DNA of 11,209 nt from Geobacter sp. UBA6169 (GTDB lineage Bacteria; Desulfobacterota; Desulfuromonadia; Geobacterales; Pseudopelobacteraceae): the NCBI GenBank assembly GCA_002422265.1, contig DIUB01000097.1, forward strand, positions 1 to 11,209, read 5' to 3'. Below the pieces are notes generated by a model. That model was not told where the DNA came from. It searched no databases and saw only the letters and a program-made list of their open reading frames with translations. Made by a program: the position numbers and the translations under genes. Below, piece after piece: positions 8,327 to 11,209 of this stretch. How positions within the stretch are numbered: the stretch's first letter is position 1; each line of letters begins with the position of its first letter.

Positions 8327-9153
8327 TGCTGCGGGTGGGGAGGATTGATTATGCCAACTGCACGCCGCTGTTCATGCAGCTTGAGACTGCACTTGATGTG
8401 ATTGATGCGGAAATCGTCCATGGGGTGCCGGCTGAGCTGAACGCCCTTTTGGCCCAGGGAAAGATTGACCTGTGCATCTCCTCTTCAATCGAGTTTTGCC
8501 GCCATGCAACCGAGTACCTGATCCTGCCGGGCAATTGCATCGGTTCGTTCGGAGCGGTGCAAAGCGTTTTACTGTTGTCAGACCGTCCGGCAGAGCAGCT
8601 GGGTGGTGCACAACTGCTGGTGAGCAGCGAATCAGCCACTTCGGTGGTACTGCTGCAGATTTTGCTGGCAGAACACTGGGGGCTTTCCGGCTGTACGGTT
8701 GAGCGCAGTTCCCTGCCGGTAGCCGAGGCATTGCAACAGGCACCGGGACTGCTCGTGATCGGAGACAAGGCGCTGCAGGCCGCAGCCTCAGGGGCCGCTC
8801 CGTACTGTTATGATCTGGGTGAAGAATGGTTCCGCCTGACCGGCCTGCCCTTTGTCTACGCCCTTTGGCTGTTGAATCGGCGTTCCAGCAGCGGCAAAGA
8901 AGTTGCTCTGCGCCAGTTTTACCGTTTGCTGGTTCAGGCCAGGGATCGCATCGACTCAGCTGCAGATGAACTTGCTGCACAGGCGCCTGAGGCACTATGG
9001 ATGGGGCGGGAACAGCTAGCCGATTATTGGCGCCATGCCATCACTTACAGTCTTGATGATCAGCATCATGCCGGGTTGTTCCGTTATTATCAGCTTGCCG
9101 CACGTCACGGTCTGATATCAGGCATTCCAAGTCTGGAGTTTTTCAACCTATGA
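8326..9153 (+). CDS. mqnA: Chorismate dehydratase, menaquinone futalosine pathway
   Basis: MqnA dehydrates chorismate to 3-[(1-carboxyvinyl)oxy]benzoate, the first step of the futalosine route to menaquinone. The fold is that of a periplasmic-binding protein but the enzyme is cytoplasmic; no signal peptide is seen. It has 275 residues, which is normal. Recognisable family segments are VGRIDYANCTPLF at residues 4-16, GVPAELNALLAQGKIDLCIS at 33-52, SSIEFCRH, the SFGAVQSVLLLS stretch at 74-85, SSESATSVVLLQ in the middle, and DLGEEWFRLTGLPFVYALW further on. The related MqnD has a different signature. ATG 8326 shares its A with the tolC TAA, with GGAG at 8314-8317 as ribosome site. The last 4 bases overlap the next gene. 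None of mqnB, mqnC, mqnD or mqnE is nearby. Confidence 0.93.
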   Translation: MLRVGRIDYANCTPLFMQLETALDVIDAEIVHGVPAELNALLAQGKIDLCISSSIEFCRHATEYLILPGNCIGSFGAVQSVLLLSDRPAEQLGGAQLLVSSESATSVVLLQILLAEHWGLSGCTVERSSLPVAEALQQAPGLLVIGDKALQAAASGAAPYCYDLGEEWFRLTGLPFVYALWLLNRRSSSGKEVALRQFYRLLVQARDRIDSAADELAAQAPEALWMGREQLADYWRHAITYSLDDQHHAGLFRYYQLAARHGLISGIPSLEFFNL

Positions 9154-11209
9154 GTGATATACCGCCTACTTCTTCAACTGCTGCGCGCAAACAGGAGGCT
9201 CCCTGGTTTGATCTTCTGTTGCAGGCTATACGGCCTGATCAGCAAAATCGTATAATGCAGGAGCGTCTAACCGATAAGTGTGTAAGAGTTGCTTTGGTTG
9301 TCAGAATACGGTGGGTGTTACTCGTAGCTCTTGCGGGCTATGTGATGTTGGCCGAATTATTGCTCGCGCCGGAATTTGATCTGCCGATCTTCCATCTTGA
9401 TCAGTGGAGTTTTTCACTAAAAGCCACATCCCTTTTTTTCATTATTGTTTATCCGTTGCTCGGGCTGCCATGTCGTGTCTGGTGTCATTCGCCTTTAATG
9501 CATTATGTGAATGTTATTGTCGATCTTTTATTTGTTACGGCCGTTGTCCATTGGAGTGGTGGCGTAATTAGCTGGTTCTGGCCAGCCTATCTGCTGGTGA
9601 CTCTTGAGTCAGCCTTTCTGTTTGAGAAAAAGCATGAAGTGCTTGCTTGCGGTGTGATCGGCGCTTTGCTGTATGGTCTGTTGCTGACGGCAGAACATCT
9701 TAATTTAATAGACACGGTAAAAATGCCGTTTATGGAGGCGGAATCCCCTGGCCTTTTGTTTGAAGTGTTGATGTGGATATGGGTAGCGGGCTTGAATGCC
9801 GGTGTGGCTTGTTTCGGTGCCTTTCTGATGGATAAGATCAGGTTTGGTGACCGGCAAGTGCGACAGAGAGAAGAGGCTTTGGCTGGTTTCATCGCAACTG
9901 CCCATGATCTGATATTCTGTTGTCATCATAACGGTGCGCTGCTGTATTTGAATCAGGTAGGTCAGGAACTGATGGGAAGGGGGAAAGAGTTGCCTGACGG
10001 CAGCATGCTTTTTGACCTGACCGATGATGAGGGAAAGGCACTTTTACAGCATAAGTTCAGTAAGCTGCTTAGCAATGAGGAAGTGAGGCCTTTCGAGATA
10101 CGGCTTCATTCAAAAGCGGTTGGCAAGGTTCTCGATTTTGAGGTCAGTCTATCCAGCAGTTGCAGTAATGTCTCTGATCAAGCGATATGGGGGGTCTGTC
10201 ACGATATTACTGAACGCAATCTAGCACAAAGAGAGCTGATCAAGCTAGCCCATCACGATGTCTTGACCGGCCTGCCCAACCGGATCTTGCTGCATGATCG
10301 GCTGCAGCAGGCCAAGGCATTGTCTCACCGGATGCAGATCCGGTTTGCCCTGCTGTTTCTGGATATGGATCGTTTCAAGATCATCAATGATACCCTGGGT
10401 CACGCAGTAGGGGATGAGCTGCTGCAGGTTATTGCCCAGCGCCTGAAGGGGTGCTTCAGGGAGACGGATACCGTGGCGAGGATCGGCGGTGATGAATTTG
10501 TCGTTTTGATGCTGGACGTTGCATCCCGTGATGATATTACCATGCTCTGCGACAAGTTGATGCAGGAGCTGTCCCAGCCGTTTCTGATCAATGCCCATGA
10601 GCTGTTTATAACCACCAGCGGTGGGGTCTGTATCTACCCTGATGATGAAGAAGATGTTGATGCCATGATGCAGAAGGCCGACATTGCCATGTATCATGCC
10701 AAGGCCCAGGGGCGTAACATGGTCAGGTTTTATGATGCCGGCATGGACCAGAACGCCTCCCGTCGCTTCACCATTATCAATTCAATGCGCCGGGCCCTGG
10801 ATCGTGGCGAATTCCGGCTGTATTATCAGCCGAAGCTGGATGTCTCCAGTGATCGCATCATTGCTACCGAGGCGCTGGTGCGCTGGCAGCATCCGGAGCT
10901 GGGACTGCTCGTTCCAACCGAGTTTATTCAGCTTGCTGAAGAAAACGGTATGATCGTTGAGTTGGGTGAGTGGGTACTGCGTGAGGCCTGCCGCCAGAAC
11001 GTGCAGTGGCAGCATCAAGGGGTGCAGGGGTTGCGGGTTGCGGTGAACCTGTCAGGCTATCAGCTGCAGCACAGCAAGATCGTTGATACCGTGCAGTCGG
11101 TGCTCCATGAAACCGGGATGCCCGGAGAGCTGCTTGAGCTGGAGATTACTGAGAGTGTGATCATGCAGAATCTTGAGTATGCGGTGGAGGTGCTGAACGA
11201 AATAGCCAG
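9150..11209 (+). CDS. Membrane PAS-GGDEF-EAL protein, 3'-truncated
   Basis: This is a c-di-GMP synthesis/hydrolysis protein of which 686 residues are visible; the reading frame stays open to the window edge. About six membrane helices are predicted by eye (about 52-73, 90-106, 119-136, 139-157, 163-182, 202-227), forming an N-terminal sensor domain I cannot name. A PAS-like region spans about 245-355 and ends in the typical HDITERNLAQREL linker. The GGDEF domain (from about 367, LAHHDVLTGLPNR) has intact GGDEF at 446-450 and an inhibitory-site RETD at 437-440, correctly five residues before it. The EAL domain starts near 550, with EAL at 574-576 (EALVRW), Asn633 (VNLSGYQ) and Glu665/Glu668 (ELEITES); the DDFGTG loop and catalytic Lys lie beyond the edge. 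ATG 9150 overlaps the mqnA stop (ATGA), with GGAG at 9135-9138. Its first 1,000 bases or so are AT-richer than the neighbours. Confidence 0.93.
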   Translation, partial: MSDIPPTSSTAARKQEAPWFDLLLQAIRPDQQNRIMQERLTDKCVRVALVVRIRWVLLVALAGYVMLAELLLAPEFDLPIFHLDQWSFSLKATSLFFIIVYPLLGLPCRVWCHSPLMHYVNVIVDLLFVTAVVHWSGGVISWFWPAYLLVTLESAFLFEKKHEVLACGVIGALLYGLLLTAEHLNLIDTVKMPFMEAESPGLLFEVLMWIWVAGLNAGVACFGAFLMDKIRFGDRQVRQREEALAGFIATAHDLIFCCHHNGALLYLNQVGQELMGRGKELPDGSMLFDLTDDEGKALLQHKFSKLLSNEEVRPFEIRLHSKAVGKVLDFEVSLSSSCSNVSDQAIWGVCHDITERNLAQRELIKLAHHDVLTGLPNRILLHDRLQQAKALSHRMQIRFALLFLDMDRFKIINDTLGHAVGDELLQVIAQRLKGCFRETDTVARIGGDEFVVLMLDVASRDDITMLCDKLMQELSQPFLINAHELFITTSGGVCIYPDDEEDVDAMMQKADIAMYHAKAQGRNMVRFYDAGMDQNASRRFTIINSMRRALDRGEFRLYYQPKLDVSSDRIIATEALVRWQHPELGLLVPTEFIQLAEENGMIVELGEWVLREACRQNVQWQHQGVQGLRVAVNLSGYQLQHSKIVDTVQSVLHETGMPGELLELEITESVIMQNLEYAVEVLNEIA

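Noticed and set aside
8372..8995. 207-codon open frame on the - strand opposite mqnA
   Set aside because: It is Pro/Arg/Ser-rich with no motif and is covered by a clear mqnA.
9587..9929. Short - strand open frames in the AT-richer region of the last gene
   Set aside because: The + strand reading frame continues unbroken through this region with membrane helices and a PAS-like region, so these are shadows.

Overview
The window is a dense stretch of bacterial chromosome with every recognisable gene on the + strand. The gene set is a partial aroK, then aroB, a TPR protein, a roadblock/LC7 protein, aroQ, pepP, accB, accC, gcvH, a TolC-family channel, mqnA and a membrane GGDEF/EAL protein that runs off the right edge. 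The base composition (high 50s % GC by eye), the futalosine-route menaquinone gene mqnA, and the TPR-plus-roadblock pair inside an aro/acc cluster suggest a Desulfuromonadales/Geobacterales member (Geobacter, Trichlorobacter or Pelobacter type). That placement is an inference from protein character and gene order; no search was run.

Left block (1-6758). Nine genes are packed with overlaps or very short gaps: aroK/aroB overlap by 4 bases if the favoured start is right, aroB/TPR are 5 bases apart, TPR/roadblock overlap by 10, roadblock/aroQ are 2 apart, aroQ/pepP 63, pepP/accB 21, accB/accC 9 and accC/gcvH 4. The block combines three steps of the shikimate pathway (3-dehydroquinate synthase, type II 3-dehydroquinase, shikimate kinase), a proline-specific aminopeptidase, the biotin carrier and biotin carboxylase of acetyl-CoA carboxylase, and a lipoyl carrier H protein. 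It ends at a strong intrinsic terminator at 6782-6812.

Right block (6839-11209). A second unit follows: a TolC-type outer-membrane channel, chorismate dehydratase MqnA, and a six-helix membrane protein with a PAS-like region, a GGDEF domain and an EAL domain. The genes overlap by 1 and then 4 bases, so they are probably co-transcribed and translationally coupled. A good sigma-70-like promoter (TTGAAA, 18 bases, extended -10 TATAAG) lies over the left arm of the terminator, so one small segment may end the first operon and start the second.

The blocks are linked by metabolism: the left makes precursors of chorismate and the right contains the enzyme that commits chorismate to menaquinone. No mobile element, CRISPR array, rRNA or tRNA was seen, and there is no gap over 100 bases without a gene. 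I found no clearly new system. The least explained parts are the TPR/roadblock pair, the tolC-mqnA-GGDEF/EAL coupling, the AT-richer sensor half of the last gene, and the stand-alone gcvH.
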